From JBBQZU01 sp038207425 (lineage in GTDB: Bacteria; Bacteroidota; Bacteroidia; Flavobacteriales_D; Cryomorphaceae): DNA of 62,697 nt. Position 1 is the first letter of the stretch; every line of letters begins with the position of its first letter. The DNA lies in NCBI GenBank assembly GCA_038207425.1, contig JBBQZU010000020.1, positions 1 through 62,697 of the forward strand, read 5' to 3'. The notes under the pieces are model-generated. The model worked only from the letters and a program-made list of their open reading frames with translations, made no database searches and had not been told where the DNA came from. The translations under genes were made by a program, and so were the position numbers. This document shows positions 35,572 through 44,104 of the stretch, piece by piece.

Positions 35572-35698
35572 GGGCGCGCCGCTGGCGCGCCCTACTCCCT
35601 GCTTCGCTGGGTCCGCAACACTGCGGCCCGTCCATTTTCAACTGCTCCGCAAACTGCTCCGCTGGGCTTGCAACACCGCGGCCCGTCCATTTTCAACT
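35572..35698. repeat. REP-like hairpin cluster next to a RAYT transposase
   Basis: A perfect hairpin, GGGCGCGCC-GCT-GGCGCGCCC (35572-35592), is followed by two direct repeats of 38 bp at 35606-35643 and 35661-35698. Each has a GGG..GCAACAC.GCGG.CCC stem-loop core followed by GTCCATTTTCAACT. The second copy ends on the stop codon of the minus-strand RAYT gene. This is the expected arrangement of REP/BIME elements with their transposase. Confidence 0.75.
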
Positions 35699-36281
35699 AC
35701 AGTGCCTGTAATCTTGGACTTATACAAATCACTTCTTCCAATACTACTTTTTCCTTATCCTGATAGTTGGAAGCTGATGAATAGCTCCAATGATCAGGCT
35801 GATCTACTAATCCGGCCTTTACGGGATTGTAATGAATGTAATTAATCTTAACCCATGTAAACTTTTCGCCGTAGAGTTCGATCGCGTGATTTCCAGTTTG
35901 CCAAACTTTGTAGTTCTTGTTTTTGCAATCTTGCAATCCTTCCTGTCTGAATAGCTGCAAGAGCCATTCTCGTCTACTTTCTTTTCCATCTATGATTTCA
36001 GTGATCATCGCCTTCGATGTAAATTTTTTCAAATCTCGAATCGTATCGCTGAGTTGGAAGGGTTCATTGCTATTTACGATCAAATGAACATGATTTGACA
36101 TGATGCAGTAAGCATAAACTTTTAGATCTTCATTGGCGATGCAAAACTTCAAGGAGTTGATGAAAATGTCACGTTGAGATTTTCTGCTGAATATGTCAAT
36201 CCACCTAACCACAGTCATGCTGATGTAATATGACTTGTTATCTTTGATATTGCGCTTCACTCCTTGGCGCATCGCGGGCAA
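35697..36281 (-). CDS. REP-associated tyrosine transposase (RAYT, IS200/Y1 type)
   Basis: The protein has 194 residues. It shows the Y1 HUH-nuclease features: an N-terminal strand YYISMTVVRWIDIFSRK, the metal-binding pair in IMSNHVHLIVNS (HxH), and a candidate catalytic Tyr in the C-terminal helix (the Tyr of NYIHYNPVKAGLV or neighbours). RAYTs mobilise or maintain the short palindromic REP sequences beside them, and such hairpins lie directly downstream. It appears intact. The exact start is uncertain: MPAMRQGVKRN may include a few extra residues. Confidence 0.88.
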   Translation of the reverse strand: MPAMRQGVKRNIKDNKSYYISMTVVRWIDIFSRKSQRDIFINSLKFCIANEDLKVYAYCIMSNHVHLIVNSNEPFQLSDTIRDLKKFTSKAMITEIIDGKESRREWLLQLFRQEGLQDCKNKNYKVWQTGNHAIELYGEKFTWVKINYIHYNPVKAGLVDQPDHWSYSSASNYQDKEKVVLEEVICISPRLQAL

Positions 36282-36444
36282 TTAAACATTATTTTAGCAA
36301 GCCGCAGGGTTTCAAACCCACAAACCAAACGGGTATAAAGTAAAAAGCACGGTTAGAATGTCAGTTTAAAAAAAAATAAAACTCATCCACCGCCTTAGCA
36401 TCCGAATCATATCTTTAGCACTGCATAAGTTATCTATTTCCACA

Positions 36445-37089
36445 ATGAAAAAATCAATTCTTATCATAGGTTTCGGTCCCGGACTCAGCATGGCCATAGC
36501 TAGAAGATTCGGTAAATCAGGCTACAACGTAGGCATGATAAGCCGCAATGCCGAAAAGCTCGAAGCCTTTCAGAACGAACTGGCCAAGGACAACATAAAA
36601 GCCTACTATGCAGCAGCCGATGCAGCCGATACCAATGCCACCCTGCATGCCATTGGCGATTTGAAAATTATACTAGAGCGAATTGATGTCTTGGTATACA
36701 ATGCAGTGGATTACCGGTACAGATACCTTATGGAAGAATCTGCTGACGACCTCACCCGCGGGTTCAGAACCAGCGTAGGCAACGCTTTTGCCGCAGCAAA
36801 GATGCTTATGCCTGAGCTGCAGCGCAATGCCGGTAGCATATTGCTTACTGGTGGGGGCACTTCACTTTACCCTAACCCGGCACTCGCTACCATCTCTCTC
36901 GGAAAAGCGGGTATCCGAAACCTCGCATATCAATTGAATCAGGTAGGGAAAACGGTTGGGGTATTTGCTGGAACCATTACCATAACCGGGGCTATAAGCG
37001 CAGATAGCCCCGTACACAATCCCACCAATCTGGCTGAGAAATTCTGGCAGCTCAACGAAAAAAGAAACCAACCTGAAGTAACCGTTTAA
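36445..37089 (+). CDS. Atypical SDR-family oxidoreductase
   Basis: The 214-residue Rossmann protein starts IIGFGPGLSMAIARRFGKSGY (the nucleotide-binding glycine motif; here GFGPG instead of TGxxxGIG) and shows VLVYNAV in place of NNAG. The catalytic YxxxK is replaced by ISLGK (ATISLGKAGIRNLAYQL): the Lys remains, the Tyr does not. It therefore belongs to an atypical SDR group that may bind NAD(P) with altered or no redox chemistry. It stands alone, converging on the next gene with a 2-bp gap. Confidence 0.8.
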   Translation: MKKSILIIGFGPGLSMAIARRFGKSGYNVGMISRNAEKLEAFQNELAKDNIKAYYAAADAADTNATLHAIGDLKIILERIDVLVYNAVDYRYRYLMEESADDLTRGFRTSVGNAFAAAKMLMPELQRNAGSILLTGGGTSLYPNPALATISLGKAGIRNLAYQLNQVGKTVGVFAGTITITGAISADSPVHNPTNLAEKFWQLNEKRNQPEVTV

Positions 37090-37091
37090 GG

Positions 37092-37841
37092 CTACCAGTC
37101 TGCTTGGTACACTTCACCGCTATCGAGCACAAGCGATGCTGTCTTGTTGTTTCCAAAAGTCAGTGTGCCATCATACCGGAAGTCACCTTCGGTATTCTTT
37201 GATCCGGTGATGCTTACGGTCATTCTTCCGCCTTCGATGTTCAGGTTAGTCTTATTGAGCAGCAATTCGCTGAATATGAATGTAATGGTACTTGAAAAAT
37301 TTATTTGCCGGCGCACCTTCATCTGCTGATTTCCTACGCGGATTATTTCACCGGATATTGCGTAGTAAGGATTTGACTGGTTGAACTGGCTTACAGTCAA
37401 ATCTCCATCAGAAACATCGACGCTGCGAAGACGGGAATTTTCGTAAAATCCATCGCTGATAAAATTAAATCGCGCTGTATCGGCATCCCCGTCCATGCAT
37501 TGCACATTCCAATTCCAGGTAACCATATAATCATGAATGAAGTTGGCGTCAGTGCGCAGGCGGTGCATGGTACTATCAAATTCAATTTCGCAATACGCTT
37601 TCGAGAAATCGGCGGCATAGGCAGCCTGCTGCAACTGGTCAACTACGCCTGCGCCTTTGGGCGAAATGGATGAAAGTATAGCTTGTGCAGCCTCCACTTC
37701 AGGTACCACCTGCTCAGCGTCTTTTTTGCATGATGCCAGGAAGGCTAATGCGAGCATTAGGAAGGCAATTTTTCGAATATTAAATAGCAAGGTATTTTCT
37801 CTATTGACTAGCATTGTTGTGATGTACTGATTCATAAACAC
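37092..37841 (-). CDS. Hypothetical lipoprotein
   Basis: The protein has 249 residues or slightly fewer. A lipoprotein signal is seen (KIAFLMLALAFLASC followed by KKDAEQ), so after processing the Cys would be lipidated and the protein held on the periplasmic or outer face of a membrane. The rest is beta-rich (EIDFDSTMHRL, YYAISGEIIRVGNQQMKVRRQINFSSTITFIFSEL) with no family I recognise. The ATG at 37814 (MLVNRENTLL) is an alternative start that would shorten the region before the lipobox. Confidence 0.6.
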   Translation of the reverse strand: MFMNQYITTMLVNRENTLLFNIRKIAFLMLALAFLASCKKDAEQVVPEVEAAQAILSSISPKGAGVVDQLQQAAYAADFSKAYCEIEFDSTMHRLRTDANFIHDYMVTWNWNVQCMDGDADTARFNFISDGFYENSRLRSVDVSDGDLTVSQFNQSNPYYAISGEIIRVGNQQMKVRRQINFSSTITFIFSELLLNKTNLNIEGGRMTVSITGSKNTEGDFRYDGTLTFGNNKTASLVLDSGEVYQADW

Positions 37842-37899
37842 TGCAAATTACGGAAATACCTACGAGAAATGGCGATGAATGTTGTGGTACTGCTTTCGC

Positions 37900-37931
37900 A
37901 AAAAAAAGTGCGAACCCGCCGGCCCGCACTT
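37900..37931 (-). terminator. Terminator of the M1 peptidase operon
   Basis: On the minus strand AAGTGCG...CGCACTT forms a 7-bp stem with a GC-rich interior, followed by a run of eight T. It lies about 150 bp after the stop of the M1 peptidase at 38079. Confidence 0.75.
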
Positions 37932-38078
37932 ACTTAAACCAAACACCAAACAGAATGAAAAAATGAACGTCAATTTAATTTTCGAATCTACTTTTTCTTT
38001 TCTAACCAAGTCAAAGATACTGTCTAAGAATAATTCAACCCGTAACTGCGATCACATAACGGTATGGCTCTAACTAAA

Positions 38079-39938
38079 TCAGGCACCGTATTTCATGATG
38101 GCATCAAGGGTTTGCACAGTTACTGCATGGTACCGAGCTCTGGCTCTACCATACACTTCTTTGGCCCAAGCCTCGTTGCTTTTATCAGCCATAAGCGCTT
38201 CGTAAAGTGGCCGCACAAACTTGCGACGCCCCACCCGCATCAGAAAGGCGTCAAGCGCTGGAAAAGCGGGCTTATAATCGTGCCTGATGGCTATAATGAA
38301 CCACGCAGCAGCAATTTCACTATTGGCGGTACTGGTAAGGCCATGGGCCATATCAAGCTCCTTGAGCTTATCGATGCTGAGGGTATCGCTCACGCCGCGC
38401 AGCAGGTGCAGCCACTCGTGGGTACTCCAAGATGCAGAAGGCATTTGTGCCGCATTTATTTCACGCCCTTCCCATTGCATCCTTACCGTATCAACTTTCT
38501 GAAAAAGTATGGATGTGGGCATGGGATGATTTGCCGGAAGGCCGGGCTTGTATATCCAGCTCTCCACATCGGGCCGGGTGGGCAGGCTGCTCAGCAGGTT
38601 TTTGTCGAGGTATATTATAAAATCTTCGGTGGTCATGGTGTGAAACGCATTCGAAGAAAAATACTCCTTCAAAAATTTATCGAAAGCCTCACGGCCGGTA
38701 AGCGACTCGAGCCAGGTGAGAAACAAGCGCCCTTTTTCATAGGCTATATCATTCATCCCGTCATCGGGGTCGCGGTTGTCGAGATTCAATTTCAGGTGGG
38801 TATCCGGATTATCAGCACCCAGGGACTCAATGGTACCGAGCAGTTCCTGATAGCCGAGCACGGCCAGCATTTCTGCATACTCAGCACCGTAAAGTGCTTC
38901 CATAATGCGGTTTTCAAAGTAGACGGTAAATCCTTCATTGAGCCAGAAGTCATTCCAGGTGGCATTGGTAACCAGGTTGCCGCTCCAGCTATGCGCCAGC
39001 TCATGCGCTACAAGTGATGTAAGCGACCTGTCGCCCACAATAATGGTAGGTGTGGCAAAGGTGAGTACCGGATTTTCCATACCTCCAAAAGGAAAACTCG
39101 GTGGCAGCACAAGCACATCGTACCTACCCCAGGCGTAGGGTCCGTAGAGCGCTTCGGCTGCGAGCAACATCTTCTCCATATCGGCAAATTCGTAGGCCGA
39201 CTTTTCAATCATGCCCGGTTCAGAATACACGCCTGTGCGCTCACCCAGCGGATGAAATGCGAGATTGCCAACCGCAAGAGCCATCAGATAAGCAGGAATA
39301 GGATTGGGCATGCTGAACTCATACACCGAGTTGTCGGTCATGGCAGTAGGATTCTCAGCGCTCATAAGGGCAATCATTCCCTTCGGGGTTTTCACCTTTG
39401 CAGTGTAGGTAAAGCGCACCGCCGGACTATCCTGTATCGGTATCCAGGTGCGGGTGAGGATGGCTTGACCTTGTGTGAAAAGAAATGGAGCCGTACCATC
39501 GAGTGTTTGCTCAGCAGGAGTCCAGAAAAGCGCTGCTGCCTCAGGTGATGTGTGGTAACTTACGCTTGCTTCAGTGAGGCCTTCCGGCAAATCAATTTCA
39601 AGCTTGTCGCCCCGCTCATTGCCTTTTACAAGCCTGTAGGTAAGCGGGCTGCCATCGGGCGCAGTGGCTGTAATGATGGTAATATTGCGTGAGTCGAGCA
39701 CCAAGGTGCTGCCGCTGCTGCGGGCAAGCGTGTATGTGGCCTTGCCTGTGAGCACTTTGGTTTCAAAATTCACGTCAAGCTCTAGGTTCAGGTGGGTTAC
39801 AGCTATTTCGTTGGGGCGTGCAAAGCTGTGCGCTTCGGCGGCGTACTTGGTCATATCGTCAGGTGTTTTTGTTTGGCAGCCGGCGAAGGTGAACGCCAGC
39901 AAGCCCGGAATAAATAATTGTAAAAAAGTGCTTTTCAT
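38079..39938 (-). CDS. M1-family metallopeptidase, lipoprotein (LTA4H/aminopeptidase-like)
   Basis: The protein has 619 residues. A lipoprotein signal (LLAFTFAGC followed by QTKTPDD) precedes an N-terminal beta-saddle domain (about 40-210). The catalytic domain has GGMENP substrate motif and the zinc site HELAHSW with the third ligand Glu in NEGFTVYFE (about 300-330). A C-terminal helical domain (from about 480) is like that of leukotriene-A4-hydrolase-type aminopeptidases. It should trim N-terminal residues from peptides at the cell envelope. It begins immediately after the stop of the upstream M1 gene (TAAATG), so the two are translated together. Confidence 0.93.
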   Translation of the reverse strand: MKSTFLQLFIPGLLAFTFAGCQTKTPDDMTKYAAEAHSFARPNEIAVTHLNLELDVNFETKVLTGKATYTLARSSGSTLVLDSRNITIITATAPDGSPLTYRLVKGNERGDKLEIDLPEGLTEASVSYHTSPEAAALFWTPAEQTLDGTAPFLFTQGQAILTRTWIPIQDSPAVRFTYTAKVKTPKGMIALMSAENPTAMTDNSVYEFSMPNPIPAYLMALAVGNLAFHPLGERTGVYSEPGMIEKSAYEFADMEKMLLAAEALYGPYAWGRYDVLVLPPSFPFGGMENPVLTFATPTIIVGDRSLTSLVAHELAHSWSGNLVTNATWNDFWLNEGFTVYFENRIMEALYGAEYAEMLAVLGYQELLGTIESLGADNPDTHLKLNLDNRDPDDGMNDIAYEKGRLFLTWLESLTGREAFDKFLKEYFSSNAFHTMTTEDFIIYLDKNLLSSLPTRPDVESWIYKPGLPANHPMPTSILFQKVDTVRMQWEGREINAAQMPSASWSTHEWLHLLRGVSDTLSIDKLKELDMAHGLTSTANSEIAAAWFIIAIRHDYKPAFPALDAFLMRVGRRKFVRPLYEALMADKSNEAWAKEVYGRARARYHAVTVQTLDAIMKYGA

Positions 39939-41789
39939 TTAATTTGTTGCTTGATTAAAATCCAGAATATTATCCCTCCGGTCTACATCGGCCAAGCGGG
40001 TGCTGGCATCGATCTCAATTTTAGAAATCGCACTCCTCGGCACAGGCAAGGTAAGGGTGTATTCAGGATGGGTCCAGGGCCATTCGCGTTCCACGCGGTA
40101 AGGTGTTTCGTCTTCAGCAGCTTTGGCTCCGAGCATTATGTGCAGAGGTATATTGATACGCTCCTTGCTGCCGTTGGTATAGGTAATATCCAGATCAATG
40201 GGCATAGGAAAATTACCCAGTCTTTTGAGAAGTATGGTGGTACTATCGGCTGTGGCCGATGCAAGCTCAATACCGTAGTCGATGGTTTCAGTGCTGTGCA
40301 TCATATAATCCAGGTACCAGTATAGTTGCATACCGCTCACCTTCTCTATAACGCGTATAAAGTCGAATGGATTTGGGTGCTTAAACTTCCATTCGTTGTA
40401 GTAACGTTTTAATCCGCGTTGCAGCACATCTTCACCCATGATATACCCTAGTTGGGCAACAAATACAGCTCCCTTGTCATAAGCGGCCACGCCATATGCA
40501 TAGTTGGTAGTAAAATGGTCGGCCATGCGGCTCATAGGCTCTTCACGACCGGTTTTGGTAATTCCTATATAGCCTTTATAGTAGTCGCCTATACGCTTAT
40601 CGGCTTCAGGCTTGTAGAGGTGGTCCATAACCCGTTTTGAAACGTAGGTAGTAAATCCTTCATCCATCCATGGATAAAGCGCTTCATTCGATGCGAGCAT
40701 AAGCTGGTACCAGGAGTGCACCGCTTCGTGAATAGTAACACCTATCAGGCTGCCCATTTTGCGCTTGCCTGTAATAAAGGTTAGCATTGGGTACTCCATG
40801 CCGCCATCGCCGCCCTGCACTACCACATACTCAGGGTAGGGATATTTTCCAAAATTTTCATTGATGTAATCAAAAGCTTTTTCGGTAGGCTCGGGTAGTT
40901 TCTGCCAGTTGGTTACAAGGTCGGGGCTGTTTTTGTGGAAGAAGCGCAACGTGGTTCCGTCTTTCATTATGCGGCTTGTATGCACAAAATCTTTGTCGGC
41001 ACCCCAAGCAAAATCGTGCACATGGGCGGCTTTGAAATGCCAGGTAAGCATATTGCCTTCAGGACGTTTTGGGGTTTGGCCTTTCGGCAAATAGCCCTTA
41101 CCGATTGATTGGGCGTTGTGCAATACGCCGGTTGCTGCCACCGTAAAAGCAGAATCGAGGGTGATCTTAACATCAAAGTCGCCCCAAACGCCGTGAAACT
41201 CGCGCCCTATGTAAGGGTGGGCATGCCATCCGAGCCTATCGTACTCCGCAATGCGAGGATACCACTGTGCCATAGTATAGGCCACATCTTCTTTGTTCAT
41301 CCGGCCCGAGCGCCTTATTTGCAAGGGCACCTGACCTTTAAACTTCATCTCGAAAGTGGCTTTTTTTCCCGGAAGGATGGGCTTATCAAGAGCGGCTATG
41401 AGTGTGGTTTCGGCTTCGCGAAATGTAAGCGTTTTACCATTTTGCGTAAGCGACGACACGCTGAGGAAACCCTGCTCATGAGGGGCGAGCTTCTCAATGC
41501 GATCGGCTACCCGCTCATCGGGATCTTCAATGCTGCGCGAACGCATATCAAACATACTTCCAGGCTTGAAGGCATTGGGATACAGGTGAAAGTACATATT
41601 GAAAAGGGTATCGGGCGAGTTGTTATAGTATACCAGCTTTTCGGTGCCGGTGTACTGGTTATTTGAGTCATCGAGCGTTACCGCTATCGAGCACTTCATT
41701 CGCTGCTGCCAGTACTGGCCATATCCTTGTGCAGCCATAAGGGCAGCGCAGACAAATAGTAAAATCCTCATCTTCAAATTTGGTTTCAA
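39939..41789 (-). CDS. M1-family metallopeptidase, secreted
   Basis: The protein has 616 residues. A Sec signal peptide (MRILLFVCAALMAAQGYGQ; the start may be the ATG at 41771 rather than 41789) precedes the M1 saddle domain. The zinc-binding motif HEAVHSW is followed by the Glu ligand in DEGFTTYVSKR, and GGDGGMEYPM is the substrate motif. It resembles the Bacteroidota M1 group lacking the large helical C-terminal domain. The partner M1 gene follows with no spacer. Having two different M1 peptidases in one operon suggests sequential use of peptide nutrients in the periplasm. Confidence 0.92.
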   Translation of the reverse strand: MKPNLKMRILLFVCAALMAAQGYGQYWQQRMKCSIAVTLDDSNNQYTGTEKLVYYNNSPDTLFNMYFHLYPNAFKPGSMFDMRSRSIEDPDERVADRIEKLAPHEQGFLSVSSLTQNGKTLTFREAETTLIAALDKPILPGKKATFEMKFKGQVPLQIRRSGRMNKEDVAYTMAQWYPRIAEYDRLGWHAHPYIGREFHGVWGDFDVKITLDSAFTVAATGVLHNAQSIGKGYLPKGQTPKRPEGNMLTWHFKAAHVHDFAWGADKDFVHTSRIMKDGTTLRFFHKNSPDLVTNWQKLPEPTEKAFDYINENFGKYPYPEYVVVQGGDGGMEYPMLTFITGKRKMGSLIGVTIHEAVHSWYQLMLASNEALYPWMDEGFTTYVSKRVMDHLYKPEADKRIGDYYKGYIGITKTGREEPMSRMADHFTTNYAYGVAAYDKGAVFVAQLGYIMGEDVLQRGLKRYYNEWKFKHPNPFDFIRVIEKVSGMQLYWYLDYMMHSTETIDYGIELASATADSTTILLKRLGNFPMPIDLDITYTNGSKERINIPLHIMLGAKAAEDETPYRVEREWPWTHPEYTLTLPVPRSAISKIEIDASTRLADVDRRDNILDFNQATN

Positions 41790-41930
41790 AATTTGCCAAA
41801 GATACAGTATCGCTCCAGCCTGCCCTACCCTATTTCAAAAGCTATTCATAGTAAGATGTTAAATTCACCCGGCGATAAACTCCGATTGACACAAAAAAAT
41901 GCTGTAATTCACCCTTAAAATTGAATTGCG

Positions 41931-42875
41931 ATGAAACTGCCGCGTACCTATACCCTTAAAGAGATATGCCAACTGTCGGGAACTACTTTTTTAGGCAATG
42001 AAAATCACGGGATTACAGGTATCAATGAGATACATATGGTGGAGCCCGGCGACATAGTTTTTGTGGATCACCCGAAGTATTACGACAAGGCACTCAGCAG
42101 CAAAGCCACTACCATCATCATCAATAAAGAAGTTGAACCACCTGAGGGCAAAGCGTTGATCATTTCAGAAGACCCATTCAGCGTATTCAATTTTCTTACT
42201 AAAAAGTTTATGCCCGATCAGGCCTGGGGTGAAGCGCGGGCAGAAATACACCCAACTGCCCAAATAGCTCCGGGTGTGGTGCTGGGGCGGAATGTACGTA
42301 TTGGTGCTGGTAGCATCATACACCCTAACGTTGTAATATACGACAATGCAACCATTGGTGATCGCGTGATCATACATGCCAATACCGTAATTGGCGGCCA
42401 TGCATTCTACTATAAAAAGCGCCCTACAGCGGCCTACGAAAAAATGCATAGTTGCGGGGCAGTGCTTATAGAAGATGATGCAGAGATAGGCTGCGGATGC
42501 TCCATAGACAAAGGTGTAAGCGGCACCACGCGAATAGGTGCCGGAACTAAGATAGACAACCACGTGCACATAGGGCACGACACCAACGTGGGCAAAAACT
42601 GCCTCTTTGCGGCGCAGGTAGGTATAGCAGGCTGCGTAGTGGTAGAAGATGGTGTAACCATTTGGGGACAAGTAGGGATACGCAGCGATGTGGTATTAGG
42701 AAAAGGCTGCGTGGTAATGGCTCAAAGTGGTATTTCAAAAAACCTTGAAGAGGGCAAAACCTATTTTGGCACTCCCGCTGATGAAGCACGCGAAAAATTC
42801 AAAGAAATGGCCTATACGCGCCGTATTCCCGATATTATTGCAGAGATTGAATCGCTCAAAAAATCCTTAGGATGA
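41931..42875 (+). CDS. LpxD-like UDP-3-O-acyl-glucosamine N-acyltransferase
   Basis: The protein has 314 residues. The N-terminal uridine-binding LpxD domain (LKEICQLSGTTFLGNENHGITGINEIHMVEPGDIVFVDHPKYYDKAL) is followed by a left-handed beta-helix of hexapeptide repeats (about 105-260), including IHPTAQIAPGVVLGRNVRIGAGSIIHPNVVIYDNATIGDRVIIHANTVIGG. The catalytic-His region is HVHIGHDTNVG. LpxD adds the second acyl chain in lipid A synthesis. This copy stands apart from other lpx genes, so it may be an alternative or second acyltransferase. Its stop overlaps the next gene by 4 bp. Confidence 0.85.
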   Translation: MKLPRTYTLKEICQLSGTTFLGNENHGITGINEIHMVEPGDIVFVDHPKYYDKALSSKATTIIINKEVEPPEGKALIISEDPFSVFNFLTKKFMPDQAWGEARAEIHPTAQIAPGVVLGRNVRIGAGSIIHPNVVIYDNATIGDRVIIHANTVIGGHAFYYKKRPTAAYEKMHSCGAVLIEDDAEIGCGCSIDKGVSGTTRIGAGTKIDNHVHIGHDTNVGKNCLFAAQVGIAGCVVVEDGVTIWGQVGIRSDVVLGKGCVVMAQSGISKNLEEGKTYFGTPADEAREKFKEMAYTRRIPDIIAEIESLKKSLG

Positions 42876-44104
42876 AAACCGAAAGACTACAGGCTCAGCT
42901 TCAGCAAAGGGAGTTCAAGCTCAAATCGCTGCTTGAACTTACCAAGGCCATCAACAACAACCTCACCACACCTGAGCTGCTTGCAAATTACCGTGAAATT
43001 GTAGAAAATCAATTACTCATACCGCGGTTGGTTCTTTTCAGCTTTGCTGAAGGAATATGGAGCAGTGTATTGCAATACGGCATAGAAAAGTCATATATAC
43101 ATGATGATGTGCACGAAGCTTTTGGGGCCATCGGCGAAATAGTAACCACACAATCATTTGAAACGCCTGTTCTTAAAGATTTCGATCTTGTAATTCCCGT
43201 TTTTCACAACCAAAGCGCACTTTCATTTCTTCTCATCGGTGATATTAACGATGATACCAATCAAGTAAGCCCCATCATTAAGCACATGCGCTTTTTGCAA
43301 ACGCTTACCAACATCATCAGCGTAGCCATAGAAAACAAAAAACTCTTCAGCCGCAGCCTGGAGCAGGAGCGCATCAATACCGAGCTGGCACTGGCTGCCG
43401 AAATGCAGGCCTTGCTTGTAGGCAGCGGCGTGCGTGAATACCCGCATTTTGAAGTGGCTACTTTTTACAAACCCCACCTGCAGGTAGGCGGCGATTTTTG
43501 CGATTTTATAGAATTCAATGAAGATGAAGCCTTCTTTTGCGTGGCTGATGTATCGGGAAAAGGTGTGAGCGCTGCTTTTCTTATGGCCAATGTGCAAGCC
43601 CAGCTTCGCGCGTTGCTGGAGCATACCAACTGGACGCTGCCAAGCCTTGCCATAGAGCTGAATAAGCGCGTAATGCACCTGGTAAAAGGTGATAGGTTCG
43701 TGACTTTGTTCATGGGCTATTTTCACCGACCAAGCCGAAAGCTGCAGTATCTCAATGCCGGTCATAACCCCGCGGTATTATACACCGATGGAAAAATTCA
43801 TAGCCTCAATAAGGGTACTGTGGGCATCGGCATGCTTCAGGAATTGCCCTTTATCAATACCGGTGAGCTAAAACTGGGGTATGATGCAATGGTAATATGC
43901 TATACCGACGGTGTAATAGAAATTGAAAACGAAAGCGAAGAAGAATTTGGCCATGAGCGTTTGGGCGATATTCTCAAGGATTTTTCATCGAAACCGGCTC
44001 ACATTGGTTCTTTGATCGCCACCATTAACGATGCGATTGACGTGCACCGGGGCACCAACCCTTACTTTGACGATATTGCTTTACTCTGTTGCCGCTTTAA
44101 GTAG
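42872..44104 (+). CDS. GAF-like plus PP2C (SpoIIE/RsbU-type) serine phosphatase
   Basis: The protein has 410 residues. An N-terminal coiled coil (KTERLQAQLQQREFKLKSLLELTKAI) leads into a GAF-like sensory domain (about 35-160) and a PPM/SpoIIE phosphatase domain. The metal-binding motifs are HLQVGGDFCDF, VADVSGKGVSAAFLMA, LNAGHNPAVL and CYTDGVIEI. In other bacteria such proteins act on anti-sigma-factor antagonists or STAS proteins; no such partner is adjacent. Its last 8 bases overlap the end of the convergent O-antigen-ligase gene. Confidence 0.92.
   Translation: MKTERLQAQLQQREFKLKSLLELTKAINNNLTTPELLANYREIVENQLLIPRLVLFSFAEGIWSSVLQYGIEKSYIHDDVHEAFGAIGEIVTTQSFETPVLKDFDLVIPVFHNQSALSFLLIGDINDDTNQVSPIIKHMRFLQTLTNIISVAIENKKLFSRSLEQERINTELALAAEMQALLVGSGVREYPHFEVATFYKPHLQVGGDFCDFIEFNEDEAFFCVADVSGKGVSAAFLMANVQAQLRALLEHTNWTLPSLAIELNKRVMHLVKGDRFVTLFMGYFHRPSRKLQYLNAGHNPAVLYTDGKIHSLNKGTVGIGMLQELPFINTGELKLGYDAMVICYTDGVIEIENESEEEFGHERLGDILKDFSSKPAHIGSLIATINDAIDVHRGTNPYFDDIALLCCRFK

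Noticed and set aside
35572..35592. GC-rich hairpin as terminator of dps
   Set aside because: It lacks a T-run on either strand and is grouped with REP-like repeats, so I list it as part of those.
38064..39017. 317-codon plus-strand frame over the M1 peptidase
   Set aside because: It lies antisense to a gene with certain zinc motifs and has no features of its own.
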